Origin: Rheinheimera sp. SA_1
GTDB taxonomy: Bacteria > Pseudomonadota > Gammaproteobacteria > Enterobacterales > Alteromonadaceae
Direction: 5' to 3'
Assembly: GCF_001669775.1 (NCBI RefSeq)
Contig: NZ_LXWK01000019.1
Location: forward strand, 124,001 to 188,000
DNA: 64,000 nucleotides
Below are positions 31,101 through 35,689 of the stretch, one piece after another (the stretch's first letter is position 1; each line of letters begins with the position of its first letter). Both the position numbers and the translations under genes were made by a program. The notes beneath the pieces were generated by a model. That model did not search any database and was not told the origin of the DNA. It saw only the letters and a list, made by a program, of their open reading frames with translations.

Positions 31101-33010
31101 CAAGCTACGCTTACCCGCAGACTTCGTGTTTGCACCAGCTGTTTGAAGCACAGGCCCGCGAGACGCCTGAGGCGGTTGCTGTGGTTTATCAGCAGGAAAG
31201 TCTCAGCTATCGGCAGCTCAACGACAGAGCCAATCAGCTTGCCCATTATTTGCGGACGCTCGGTGTCGGGCCTGAAGTGGCTGTGGGGATCTGCATCGAA
31301 CGCTGCAGCGCACTACTGGTTGGTTTGCTGGCTGTTTTGAAGGCTGGTGGCTGTTATGTCCCGCTTGACCCCAGCTATCCGGAAGATCGGTTGGCTGGTC
31401 TGATGGCGCAAAGCGATTGTCGGCTGGTGCTGAGTGACAGTGGGCTGATCAGCGAGCTGACGGTGCTTGGGACGGTCAGAGTCGTGCCGCTGGATGAGCA
31501 GATGCTGGCGCGGTTGGTTGCGCAGTGTCCGGTGCAGGATCTGACTGTTGATGAAACCAGCCTTTGTGTTGATCACACCGCTTATGTGATCTTTACGTCC
31601 GGTTCAACGGGTCAACCCAAAGGGGTGCAGGTACCTCACCGGGCTCTGGTCAATTATCTGTACAACAGTGCAGCACCTTTACTGTCGGCCACGGCAGGTG
31701 CTGTCGTCAGCACTTCATTGAATTTCGATGCGACTGTGACCAGTTTATTTGCACCTCTGCTGCGTGGTGCTTGCGTCCGGCTATTGCCACAGGGGCATGC
31801 GGAGCTGACTGCCCTGCAACACTTACTGCTGCATAGCGAGCAGGACTGGTTGTTCAAACTGACGCCTGTGCATCTGGAGCTGATGGTGCAGATGGCATCG
31901 CCGCAATGCAATGCCAGCAACAATCATGTGTTGGTTATTGGTGGCGATCAGTTCAATGCCGAATTGTTGCGGCGCTGGCAACTGCGGTTACCGAACGCAA
32001 CTTTCATCAATGAATATGGCCCGACTGAAACAGTGGTCGGTTGCAGTGCTTTTCGGGTGGACAGGGCACATCCCTGGCATGGCAGACGCAGTACGGTGCC
32101 TATCGGCACTCCGCTGGCGAATACCAGGTTCTATGTGGTGGACAAGGATTTGAATCTGTTGCCGACAGGTGCCGTTGGTGAGTTGTTGATCGGCGGGGAT
32201 TGTGTTGCCAGAGGCTATTTGAAACGAGGGGCGGCAACGGCTGAGCACTTTGTGCCGGACTGTTTTGGTGGGACAGGCGGACGCTTGTATCGCAGCGGAG
32301 ACTTGGTGCAATGGCTGCCTGATGGCCAACTGGTCTATCAAGGCCGGGCAGATCAGCAACTGAAGATCCGCGGAGTCCGCATTGAACCGGCTGAGATAGA
32401 AACGGCACTGCGGGCACATCCTCAGGTGCGAGATGTCGTCGTGGTGGCCAGGCAACTGGCGTCGGCCGGTACTCAACTGGTCGCCTATGTGGTGCTATGG
32501 CAACAGCAACCCGCTGGCGAGACTGCTATCGCCGAAACTGATTTTGCGTTAGTGCATGCATTGCGCAGTCACTGTCTGCAGCAATTGCCGGGCCACCTGC
32601 GGCCTGGCATCTTTGTACCATTGCCGCAGCTGCCGGTGACGCATAACGGCAAAATTGATAAAGCGGCGTTACCGATGCCGTTGTTGGCTATGCAGCAGAC
32701 CGAGTATGTGGCACCACAAAACGACGAAGAGGTACGGCTACAGCAATTCTGGCAACAATTGCTGCAGGTGCAGCAGATTGGTATTCATGACAGCTTCTGG
32801 GCACTGGGAGGGCAGTCGCTGCTGGCGCTTCGGCTGATAAACCTAATCCGCGATAGTTTTGCCGTAGAATTGCCGTTGAAAGATATTTTCGATTACCAGA
32901 CTATTGCAGCGCAGGCCCGGCATATCGCCGAGTTGCACACTGCAGCTATGCTAGCGGGTACGGCGGCGCAGTTTGCCGATGATGAAAACATCGAACAGGG
33001 TAGTTTATGA
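16103..33010 (+). CDS. Five-module NRPS: C-A-T-C-A*-T-C-A-T-C-A-T-E-C-A-T, no release domain
   Basis: 5635 aa; ATG at 16103 follows AAAAGG by six bases. Modules by residue: M1 C 33-470 (HHSIADGQS), A 500-992, T 1005-1080; M2 C 1107-1530, A* 1553-1900, T 1913-1985 (GGDSIRS); M3 C 2020-2445 (HHAMWDGWS), A 2470-2940, T 2953-3025; M4 C 3043-3470, A 3497-3980, T 3996-4065 (GGDS), E 4083-4512 (HHLIIDG); M5 C 4548-4980 (HHHSLLDGWS), A 5005-5520, T 5537-5610 (GGQS). Pockets: M1 DAGKVAEVGK (Asn-like, uncertain); M3 VDATFSIADK (beta-Ala type); M4 DVVHLSLIDK (serine-like, with Val where Ser domains have Trp239); M5 DATKVGEVGK (asparagine). M2 A* is dead. About 25 residues follow the last T, with no thioesterase, reductase or terminal C domain, so release must be in trans, elsewhere in the cluster, or lost. 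Confidence 0.93.
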   Translation: MTSAKEKLLAMLKARQAGLNAKQIKPTVADTESQVLSFGQQRFWFFNQYVGANAVYNMVSACQLPAATKPAVLAQAIAALTSRHDVLRSRYVEVAGQPVVQLAATGPSLQYDQVADEGALIALCRAEQLHVVDLKGDPLCRFRLISLNYTPGYALLINLHHSIADGQSQRILLHELSVLYQACAQGLPSPLPPLAIQYGDYAAWQRDYLQGDRLTQLLSYWQTQLAGLQPLIRLPTDHARPRRQSFNGAVLPVSFDHDLSLRLSNFASSQGTTLYLVLLTAYAILLGRYAGQDDIAIGTSVANRNSQEIEGLIGFFVNLLVMRIDLKGHPDFLTLLERNRRLSANNFAHAELPFEKLVEEVNPGRDNGSHSPLFQVMFVLQETAPAQEATTDLLGIAPLQLSVDPGEITGLTARFDLTLNLQQSAVGIVGVVEFNSDLFERATVATMLEHYTKLLEAILAQPRRAICQYSFITERERVRLLEQFVPAASAYPSGQCVHQIFAQQVALYPDAVALIAGEEQLSYLELDQQANRLAHYLIAQGLQPETRVAVYLERSLEMIVALLAILKAGGAYVPLDLATPAARLHYILQDSAAGLVLSRRQFSRDLPAGTARLVLLDDEHSQRVIADQPATSPLTAVGAANLCYIIYTSGSTGNPKGVMVSHDNLADFLHHSVAEFLPPHISGAVVSTPLVFDATVGSLWVPLMAGRFAELLPEGALALDQLGDYLTDEDCHYLFKVTPSHLEAVSAKGFVRCSPAARHVIVVAGEPLSPETLRIWSEDVLPNALLINEYGPTETTVGATIYPVSEQRKVSRQPPGQGSVPIGRALGKTELYVLNDAMSLQSLGAVGELYIGGLGVARGYTAARLTAERFVPHPFAKTAGERLYRTGDLVRFQDDGNLQFLGRVDHQVKIRGYRIELAEIEAVLNAHPAVNAAVVMTKADLAGSQQLIAYVATERAAVSTDTLRAFVAEQLPQYMVPALFMLLDAFTLNVNGKIDRHALPAPEFGNDSYSAVETATEQLLAGIWCQLLGCERAGRTDHFFKLGGHSLLTTRLVSAIRQVFGVELTIRMLFDHPLLCAQAELIEQQLAADLPEQGAPVCLSAAERSGPLPLSFAQQRMWFLNQYMGANAVYNIPLALRLTGTVDATALIQALGELERRHQSLRTRFVVSSHEAMQLIDAEPCAVEEELLDFASELLVVVQQERGYCFDLSQHKPYRVRLLRDRCDEQALALLLTMHHSISDGWSVEILLRELTVLYQAFCAGEPSPLAPLPLQYADYAVWQRGMQQGPRLAHQLSYWRSALDGLPALLQLPYDKPRPALPGYAGNTLRFDLPPALVQQLQLFSRQHDVTEFMTLLAAFSVLLGRYSGMDDIAVGIPTANRSHGEVEGLIGFFVNTLVLRTQLQDKPDFAALVARTRHQVLQALSMQDVPFELLVDELVPERTPSHSPLFQVAFSLQSQAVAAMPTVTPVFADLAATLPHSATAAVARFDLAVNLYQAGVTIKGGIEYSTDLFEHDTIRQLSQHYLQLLQLLLDAPQLAVQSHQLPGTDCDAAVTKLSNTPLQRLLSPKALQLAAVLAEQGVGFGSVVAVSVQDQTQRSAALCAVVLVGACAVFVDPQAPRLRQDFVLADSEARYIVSDAAWPAPALVVIRFDQLPAADVAAGRTVDDAQWCCQLSGDRLACLVYPLLPGLDPVALNVEQLNALFGAETVADSLFCGVWSEPLFNGGQPPLQLLRQLKTDGVVVAQPAIASARVYCAELQPVPDGVYGRLYVGGELVSHSVWRQGAVVSKPRHQLLADSALLGRLRADGNWQLKLPSPAGLSGRALLGCTERLRQLPAVTAAAVVRRVVGTQSQLAAYVVSEQSAHALQLALTRQPLAWLPDSVTAVPQLPLDATGRFAAELLPAQAVSASQHVAPRNETERKLLLIWQQKLDVDPLSIDDNYFSLGGDSIRSIALVAEAKAQGLACSVKDLFAYPTVALLAARIEQQQTAATLDWDIAPFALLDAAELDLLESHYGLAALQDAYPLSQLQQGMVLHAMQAASLGLYQNLQLYYFADQWDPVLFAEAFEFVLHKHPVLKSKCLLLGKRPLQVVPVQAAVPLQVMDWTAQSEAQSRLAIEQWMAAEQSQGLDISTGWWRTTIHLLPDGGFVFGIFVHHAMWDGWSLESFATEMYARYQQRRQGVLLQQSQPLPGYSRFIALEQAALCSEAQQQYWQHSTATGVVPWWAGRPKAGRRLVQCDITTAQSADLSRAARQFGIAEKSLWSSIYLVLLNLLNGADATLGCVLNQGRPEIPDGDQIIGLFLNALPIAVPMAGRSWRQYAQAVDQQLTEQLDYRHYPLAAIQQQSGLDLSAAVFNYTHWHVYQTGIDGERPQQQPQKVAGFAETNYLLMFSVEKVEPQTGFKAYVSLDSAAFDEAQAERVNGYVQQIIRQFCHAPANRTSTAALLSAQEFQLVRSGLCGPKRQYPHQLCLHQLFEAQAEQRGEAVALRCDERSISYRELNRTANQLAHWLIAQGVTPEVRVALVMPRSIELICAMLAVLKAGGVYLAIPLEAPAARQQYMLADADIQLVLQQLPAVQDQSVDNPAVDVHPVHPAYLIYTSGSTGKPKGVLGLHRSVVNRLYWLAGDIGVGPTDVLCQKTSVGFVDHAAEIFQALCFGAELVIVDSDMLRQPEQFNALLNRYAVTQLTLVPSLLTMLLLSAQMQVPTLRALFCSGEAMLADKLSGFASSFPQATLYNIYGSTEVGADVSCAKVDIYSGQVPIGRIIDNNDAMVLNADGEPVPAGVPGQLYIGGDGLARGYLARPAQTAAAFVPNPFGPAGSRWYGTGDLVLFRQDGQLEYLGRLDQQVKLRGIRIEPAEVEAQLLQHPAVTDAVVQLRNSPAGEPQLVAWVVSQQQDKVQLCDELKLAARAALPDYMVPTAFAVLTALPLNTSGKVDRVALPVDQFLSRLYVAPQGQSETALAALWADLLGVATVGRQDNFFELGGHSLLLTQLMTRIREQFVVKVGLAQLFASQRLDQQALLLESERPSVDIMRLTPMPADAPALLSYAQLRLFFLHELLGPNAIYNMPLALRLAADTDLEALQRSLLALQQRHESLRTRFIEQNAQVIQVIEAVPAAIPLEQLATVAELKAAWQAERRYCFDLRSDVLCRIRLLQVQSKDYALLLTLHHSVSDGWSVSLLLKELALLYQAFAAGQTAALPPLSLQYRDFAYWQRQYLQQGVLATQLDYWRQQLAALPPSLDLPTDWPRPAQQTYRGATAPLSLSAALVESLQLLALNHDATLFMVLQAAWAVLLGRYAGQQDVVVGTPVAGRNHQATEQLVGFFANTLVLRNDLSGPLNFVALLARTRDMMRQAYAHQDVPFERLVDAIAPERDLSRSPLFQVMLVLQNVPMPDEELSKLATPLSFADEGQGIARFELTLTMQPGQDGLTGQLEYNCDLFSAGRIDKMLIHFVRLLTAVVQTPMQLLSQLTLLDDMEQAQQTEQWNATSVDFPTELTLNLWFEQQTAQTPDAIALIDGDRRWSFRQLDQRSNQVAHALLARGVGADTAVGLWLERSAEMVIGLWGILKAGGCYVPLEPAYPVGRLRYMLSNSGARIVLSAALGASERPQLPSGVQLQYMEDIGDEWPQTRLQPANTAGNLAYILYTSGSTGQPKGVAVSHQAVVNRIHWMKTRLAMGPADRVLQKTPFSFDVAGVEFFSSLAGSTLVIAKPGGHQDASYLAALIEMEAISLVHFVPSMLNAFLNAEGWQQCRSVRAVLCSGEALLPALQQQFFGMAGTAELLNLYGPTETTIDVTCWSCLRDNDSVAIGKPIDNIRCYVTDEQLQLLPVGAVGELLIGGVGLARGYINQAALTAARFIPDPFAVAPGGRLYRTGDLVRLRADGNIDYLGRADHQVKIRGLRIELAEIETLLCSHPLVKEAVVLALQQRLIAYLCPVQAVPDLLASVGSLLQAQLPGYMIPQQFVLLEVMPLTSSGKIDRKGLPQPAAELQSDSYRAAQNELQAALVQLWQQVLAVQPVGIDDNFFAKGGDSILSIELVSKARRQGLYLNVQQIFQYPTIAQLAAQAGLQHQQIEQDESQGVMPLLPIHHWFGEQQTSRPGQFHQSRLLQTPPDVDVSFIRQWVTMLYQRHDALRLSYQQTAAGWQGHFVPFAAQLLDETVSEHRFDTDFACQLMQLGSQLKAAVALSDGPLLRAAYCYDTAHSNGYLLLIFHHLIIDGVSWRVLLADLQTAYQQHRQGKMLTPAPKTTSYQHWAQTLLAYAQSTKLQQQRDFWLRQLAQPQSLFTGRVGRACHAQAEHLLLSLDAELSRQLLTDCSISYRTQVQDLLLTALLRAVARLTGERSLRVDLESHGRETAQFAALDLTETVGWFTSLYPLYLQLDTADLGSQIKSLKEQLRAVPDRGLGYGVLRYLAADPQLQQLAAQRPAAVLFNYLGQFEGQGGQPDTFATAALAHGPDVDPDRERSHPLSFNGLVTGGQLQFVLGFNASQLPRDDITQLGQWFISELEQIVLHCRDRQVRGYTPSDFPLARLEQQQLDLWQQQLPALEDVYPATGMQQGMIFHSRIDASKEAYGTQIHLDFGGTFDAVAFKAVWQLIVQRHSLFRTAFAETADGQMLQLVYANVELSWCEQDWRQLSAAEQETRFYQHRKAVKAQGFDFISAPLMRMSLIRLADQHYRWLWTHHHSLLDGWSLPLVFDDMLRGYHAQSLQRSADLAPVMPYRHYVAWLVEQDSAAAQAYWRQYLAGLAGPFQLSIANSDSGSIEQGQREKRLVLPNTSSQGLQRQARRHGVTINAMLQAGWAYLLHRYSGETDVLYGQTVSGRSSDVAGIGQMVGLFINTLPARVRFDRQLTVATLLQRIHQAQVEREQYGYLPLIDIQAAAALPPGQQLFDSLLVFENYPISEAVRQAAEHKADDSQLQVIGMGNTQGTEYGLHLIIQPGETLTIDLVYLTAAYSDSIAAQLLEHFAVILQALSLGEVQSVAALPYLLPVELQPVVNQTSYAYPQTSCLHQLFEAQARETPEAVAVVYQQESLSYRQLNDRANQLAHYLRTLGVGPEVAVGICIERCSALLVGLLAVLKAGGCYVPLDPSYPEDRLAGLMAQSDCRLVLSDSGLISELTVLGTVRVVPLDEQMLARLVAQCPVQDLTVDETSLCVDHTAYVIFTSGSTGQPKGVQVPHRALVNYLYNSAAPLLSATAGAVVSTSLNFDATVTSLFAPLLRGACVRLLPQGHAELTALQHLLLHSEQDWLFKLTPVHLELMVQMASPQCNASNNHVLVIGGDQFNAELLRRWQLRLPNATFINEYGPTETVVGCSAFRVDRAHPWHGRRSTVPIGTPLANTRFYVVDKDLNLLPTGAVGELLIGGDCVARGYLKRGAATAEHFVPDCFGGTGGRLYRSGDLVQWLPDGQLVYQGRADQQLKIRGVRIEPAEIETALRAHPQVRDVVVVARQLASAGTQLVAYVVLWQQQPAGETAIAETDFALVHALRSHCLQQLPGHLRPGIFVPLPQLPVTHNGKIDKAALPMPLLAMQQTEYVAPQNDEEVRLQQFWQQLLQVQQIGIHDSFWALGGQSLLALRLINLIRDSFAVELPLKDIFDYQTIAAQARHIAELHTAAMLAGTAAQFADDENIEQGSL
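20745..21825 (+). other. Second degenerate adenylation domain (A*) in NRPS 4, module 2
   Basis: About 370 residues between C and T. A3 is replaced by CLVYPLLPG (near 21139-21166), A4 and A5 cannot be found, A7 lacks TGD (RADGNWQL only), and A10 reads LDATGRFAAELLP with Arg for the catalytic Lys. A6 survives as YGRLYVGGE. The YPL replacing the P-loop and the following Q-L-x-A-x-[LF]-G segment also occur in the A* of the second synthetase, which suggests a shared ancestral dead domain and not two independent losses. Here the T domain is GGDSIRS and no E domain follows. Confidence 0.85.
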
Positions 33011-33136
33011 GATAAAGATGTGGGTATGGCGCGCTGTCCGGCCCAGCATTGTCGTGACAGGAGATAACCCCTGGCATCAGAGAAGCTGAGGCCAGAGTGT
33101 AGCTGTGGTTGAGCAGTTTAAAGGGTTTGAAGAGGC

Positions 33137-33360
33137 ATGGTCTTGATTTATGTAAGCAAGCGGACGTTGCTTGGCGTTTGGCGCCTTGCTGTGCTGGCTA
33201 CAATTTTGCAGATACTGGCGGCTTGTCTGCAGGCCCTCTCACAGTGGCAGCAGGACACACCGCAATTGCCGGTAGCAGATGCACAGACGCTTGCCAACTG
33301 GCGGAGCGGGAGTGGCCTGCAGATTGCCAACTTTCAACAGCGCTGCTGCGACAATAACAT
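33137..33360 (+). pseudogene. Truncated lipoprotein-like gene 3' of the NRPS
   Basis: An open frame starts 126 bp after the last NRPS stop. It encodes an N-terminus with basic residues, a hydrophobic stretch (LLGVWRLAVLATILQIL) and a possible lipobox LAAC, then about 45 polar residues. The frame runs into the left part of an insertion-sequence remnant at about 33361 and stops at 33400 in foreign sequence. It is probably the 5' end of a cluster gene for an exported or outer-membrane protein that was cut by the insertion. The family is not recognised; a role in export of the peptide is possible but unsupported. The SD GAGG sits only one base before the ATG; AAAGGG further up is better spaced. 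Confidence 0.45.
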
Positions 33361-33438
33361 GGACTCCCCCTCACTAGCCGGCATCAAAGTGCCACACTGA
33401 TGGTGTTGAAACAAACAGTCACAAGTGAGGGGAAGTCG
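33361..33438 (+). repeat. Inverted repeat at the left end of the IS110-like remnant
   Basis: GGACTCCCCCTCACT (33361-33375) and AGTGAGGGGAAGTCG (33424-33438) are complementary at 13 of 15 positions with a 48-nt spacer, directly before the transposase ATG. It may be the sub-terminal region of the element or part of a structured RNA at its left end. Confidence 0.6.
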
Positions 33439-33439
33439 C

Positions 33440-34135
33440 ATGTAACAATCTATACGGTGTGGGATCGATATTGCAAAGATCGTGTTTCAAATTCATGGCG
33501 TAAATGCTAATTCCGGTGAAACAGTAATGGTTGAAAAACTGGCCAAACATGAAATGTTGCGTTTTTTGCCAATAACCCCCCATGTTGATTGGCATTGAAG
33601 CCTGCGGTGGAGCGTACTATTGAGCGCGGGAGCTTAGTAAGCTCGGCCACCTCGTCAAACTGATGACTCCGCAATACGTCGCACCCTACCGGCGTGGCGG
33701 TAAAAATGACGCCAATGATGCAGAGGCCATTTGTGAAGGAGTGGCGAGACCTAATATACGCTTTGTCTCAGTAAAATCTGAATCACAATAAGCGGTTCTG
33801 GTGATGCATCGCATGCGGGGCAATGGGCCCGTAAACGCACCTCATTGATGAACCAAATCCGCAATTATCTGCATGAGTTCGATATTGTTATCATGCAAAG
33901 TCGTGCTGTATTAACCCAGATATTTCCTGAGGTGGCCGAAGATGCAGCCTTACTTTTGCTGTTTCGGCAAAGTATTGCTGAGCTTGCCGATACTCTGCTG
34001 GATTAAGAAAAACGGATTAATGCTCGAAACAAATGTATCGATAGTAGGAGCAAACAGAATAATACCTCTCAGGCGCTATTAACACTTTGCGGGGTTGGCA
34101 GTATCACCGCTAGAGCGGCCATCAGCTGCCAATGG
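33440..34135 (+). pseudogene. IS110-family transposase, decayed
   Basis: Reading ATG at 33440 gives M-stop-QSIRCGIDIAKIVFQIHG, the usual N-terminus of IS110-family (DEDD) transposases, with TAA as codon two. A +1 frameshift near 33588 leads to IGIEACGGAYY followed by TGA where the family has Trp, then LGHLVKLMTPQYVAPY, GGKNDANDAEAICE and a further TAA at SESQ-stop. Later pieces include MNQIRNYLHEFDIV and [15 protein letters not shown] (the helix-hairpin region of the C-terminal domain). At least four disabling changes make it non-functional. It ends abruptly where IS3-type sequence starts. Confidence 0.85.
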
Positions 34136-34137
34136 CG

Positions 34138-34232
34138 CCAAACGTGCTGGAGCAAGACTTCAGCAGCGATGCGCCTAACCAGAAATGGGTGGGTGATATC
34201 ACGTATTGTGTACTCGGAGTTCAGCACTAGCA
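34138..34232 (+). pseudogene. IS3-family OrfB transposase fragment (internal)
   Basis: Translation from 34138 gives [20 protein letters not shown] and then ITY, the start of the DDE catalytic core in IS3-family OrfB proteins (first catalytic Asp in WVGDITY). Similarity fades after this and a stop follows. The matching 3' part of a similar gene lies at 35177-35416, with a group II intron fragment between. Confidence 0.75.
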
Positions 34233-34869
34233 AGGAATGCTTAAATGAACCACGAGTCTATTTGAAATCTGTAAATGAAATGGCAGGCGCCAGCTGATTT
34301 ACACCACTACTTGGCTACGCACGTAGCAGAGCCTGAGCAGCGGTGACTTATTGTATGCTAATAAGGTGAAGTAACCTGCTGACAACGGGAAGTGAGGCAA
34401 ATTCGTTAAGCCAAGATGCTTCTCTAGGCTGAATGTTGGACGAATGAAGAACATGAACCGATTAACCCGCATCTATGGGCTGAAATGTCGCCACTGCCTA
34501 CACGAATTAACAGGCAGTATGATGTCGAGAAAGTACTACAGGTATGAGTACAGTCTCCGATTTAATGAATGATAAGTAAGCATTTATTAAAGGACAAACG
34601 CAATATCATAATTCTGCGATTGAGCATCATCACCTTACAGCAGGCTAAGGTTAAAGACTGCGATCGGCATCCACCCCAACATGTTTGAGTTCAAATTGAT
34701 GAACCGAGGAAGGCTTGATGTGCATGCTAAGGGAGCTGACCTCGATGGCCATCAGGTTGGTGGAGCGTTCATAGTAGTCTGAGATGGAGAAAGCCCATTA
34801 CATGGCGAAGGGGCGCAGTTTAATGAATTTGCACAAGCAAATTATCTGACCGTAACAGGGTGAAGACCT
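34233..34869 (+). other. Decayed mobile-element sequence without a clear gene
   Basis: Nothing here reads as an intact gene. Short stretches such as GRMKNMNRLTRIYGLK (near 34440-34490) are weakly like the helix-turn-helix part of IS3 OrfB. The part from about 34690 leads into a reverse-transcriptase frame and may be the 5' RNA region of a group II intron. These are suggestions only. Confidence 0.35.
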
Positions 34870-35178
34870 TTGATAATCAGTGAAATGCAACGCAAATTAG
34901 CAACATGGGCATTGACGGATAAAACACGCCGGGTGGATCGGCTGTTACGACTTATCAGTCATCCGATATGGTTGCAGCATGCAGCCAATTTCACACTTTC
35001 TTCATCGGGTTTGAATACAGCTGGCATTGATGGAATAACCAAAACGTACTTGCAAGACAATCTGGAAGGTTACCTCCAGGACATTAGATTAATGCTACTG
35101 TCGGATGAATATCAACCAATGCCTGCGAGACGCGTTTTCATTCCAAAAGCTAATGGTAAGCAACATTTTACCCGATAA
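34870..35178 (+). pseudogene. Group II intron reverse transcriptase/maturase, N-terminal fragment
   Basis: The 102-residue frame carries the conserved beginning of bacterial group II intron proteins: MQRKLATWALTDKTRR, DRLLRLI, a GIDGITK segment (RT-0/RT-1 region) and PMPARRVFIPKANGK, which in intact enzymes continues into the RT-1 motif RPLGIP. It breaks off right after NGK and hits a stop, so the catalytic YADD region, domain X and any endonuclease domain are missing, where the family runs to roughly 400-600 aa. IS3-family sequence flanks it, consistent with an intron that inserted into an IS3 element and later lost its 3' part. Confidence 0.8.
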
Positions 35179-35416
35179 TGGTATCAGATCTGTCCGTACT
35201 AACATGATAGCTTGACATGGGAGCGTCAATGTAGAAGTGGAAAGCTTCTTCCATTCATTAAAGGTTGATGCACTGCAAGACTAGCCGGTAATGGATCGGG
35301 CAACAATGCGCCAACACGTTTTTGAATACATTGAGGTTGATTACAACAAAACCAGACGGCATAGTACTGTCGGCTATCTCAGCATGGAAAACTATGAGTT
35401 AAAGAAAATAGCTTAG
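35177..35416 (+). pseudogene. IS3-family OrfB transposase, C-terminal fragment
   Basis: Reads VESFFHSLKVDALQD, a stop (TAG), then PVMDRATMRQHVFEYIEVDY, NKTRRHSTVGYLSMENYE and a natural end at TAG 35414-35416. This is the C-terminal end of the IS3-family DDE transposase, including the last catalytic Glu (VESFF) and the RRHS.LGY.SP-like motif. An internal stop and the missing middle make it a pseudogene. Confidence 0.85.
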
Positions 35417-35420
35417 TAGC

Positions 35421-35482
35421 GTGTCCAGGGTTGGTGGATTAGATCACTTAGCGTGGTGTCCAAAAGTATTGGATCAGATCAC
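35421..35482 (+). repeat. Two tandem IS3-type right terminal repeats
   Basis: 35421-35447 and 35456-35482 are related 27-mers (20 of 27 identical) that both begin GTGTCC and end AGATCAC. Read in reverse they start TGATC and contain GGACAC, the terminal-repeat pattern of the IS3 subgroup. The first follows the OrfB fragment directly; the second implies another IS3-type end nested or recombined beside it. Confidence 0.6.
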
Positions 35483-35587
35483 ATCGGTGTAAATCATCCC
35501 AAGCACCAAGGAGCAGAGGCTGGAAATATTCCAGTTGAGTCGATTGAAAGTTGGGCGCTACGTATTGTTCAATCACTGGACAATTGA
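35483..35587 (+). other. Possible 3' remnant of a host gene
   Basis: After the second IS3-type end a frame of 34 codons reads through to TGA at 35585, including AGNIPVESIESWALRIVQ. The composition looks protein-like and it may be the tail of a gene whose front was removed by the insertions. The family is not recognised. Confidence 0.25.
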
Positions 35588-35689
35588 GTTGTATAGAATC
35601 AACTGTAACCAAAGTAGCTTTTTAATTGCAAATTTAAAACATTTATGCCGATATATATAAATAAAGTTTAACTTAAATGTCTGAGTAAA

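Noticed and set aside
30140..31246. Long minus-strand open frame (368 codons) inside NRPS 4, and similar ones at 10313-10888 and 13659-14366
   Set aside because: They are antisense shadows of well-supported NRPS coding sequence in G+C-rich DNA; the translations show no recognisable protein motif.
32930..33130. Thioesterase domain at the end of NRPS 4
   Set aside because: I looked for a GxSxG motif after the last T domain in all forward frames; the protein ends about 25 residues after the T domain and no TE sequence follows.
33109..33357. Overlapping frame of 82 codons beginning at 33109
   Set aside because: It lies in a different frame from the signal-peptide-like frame at 33137 and has a scrambled composition; treated as a shadow.
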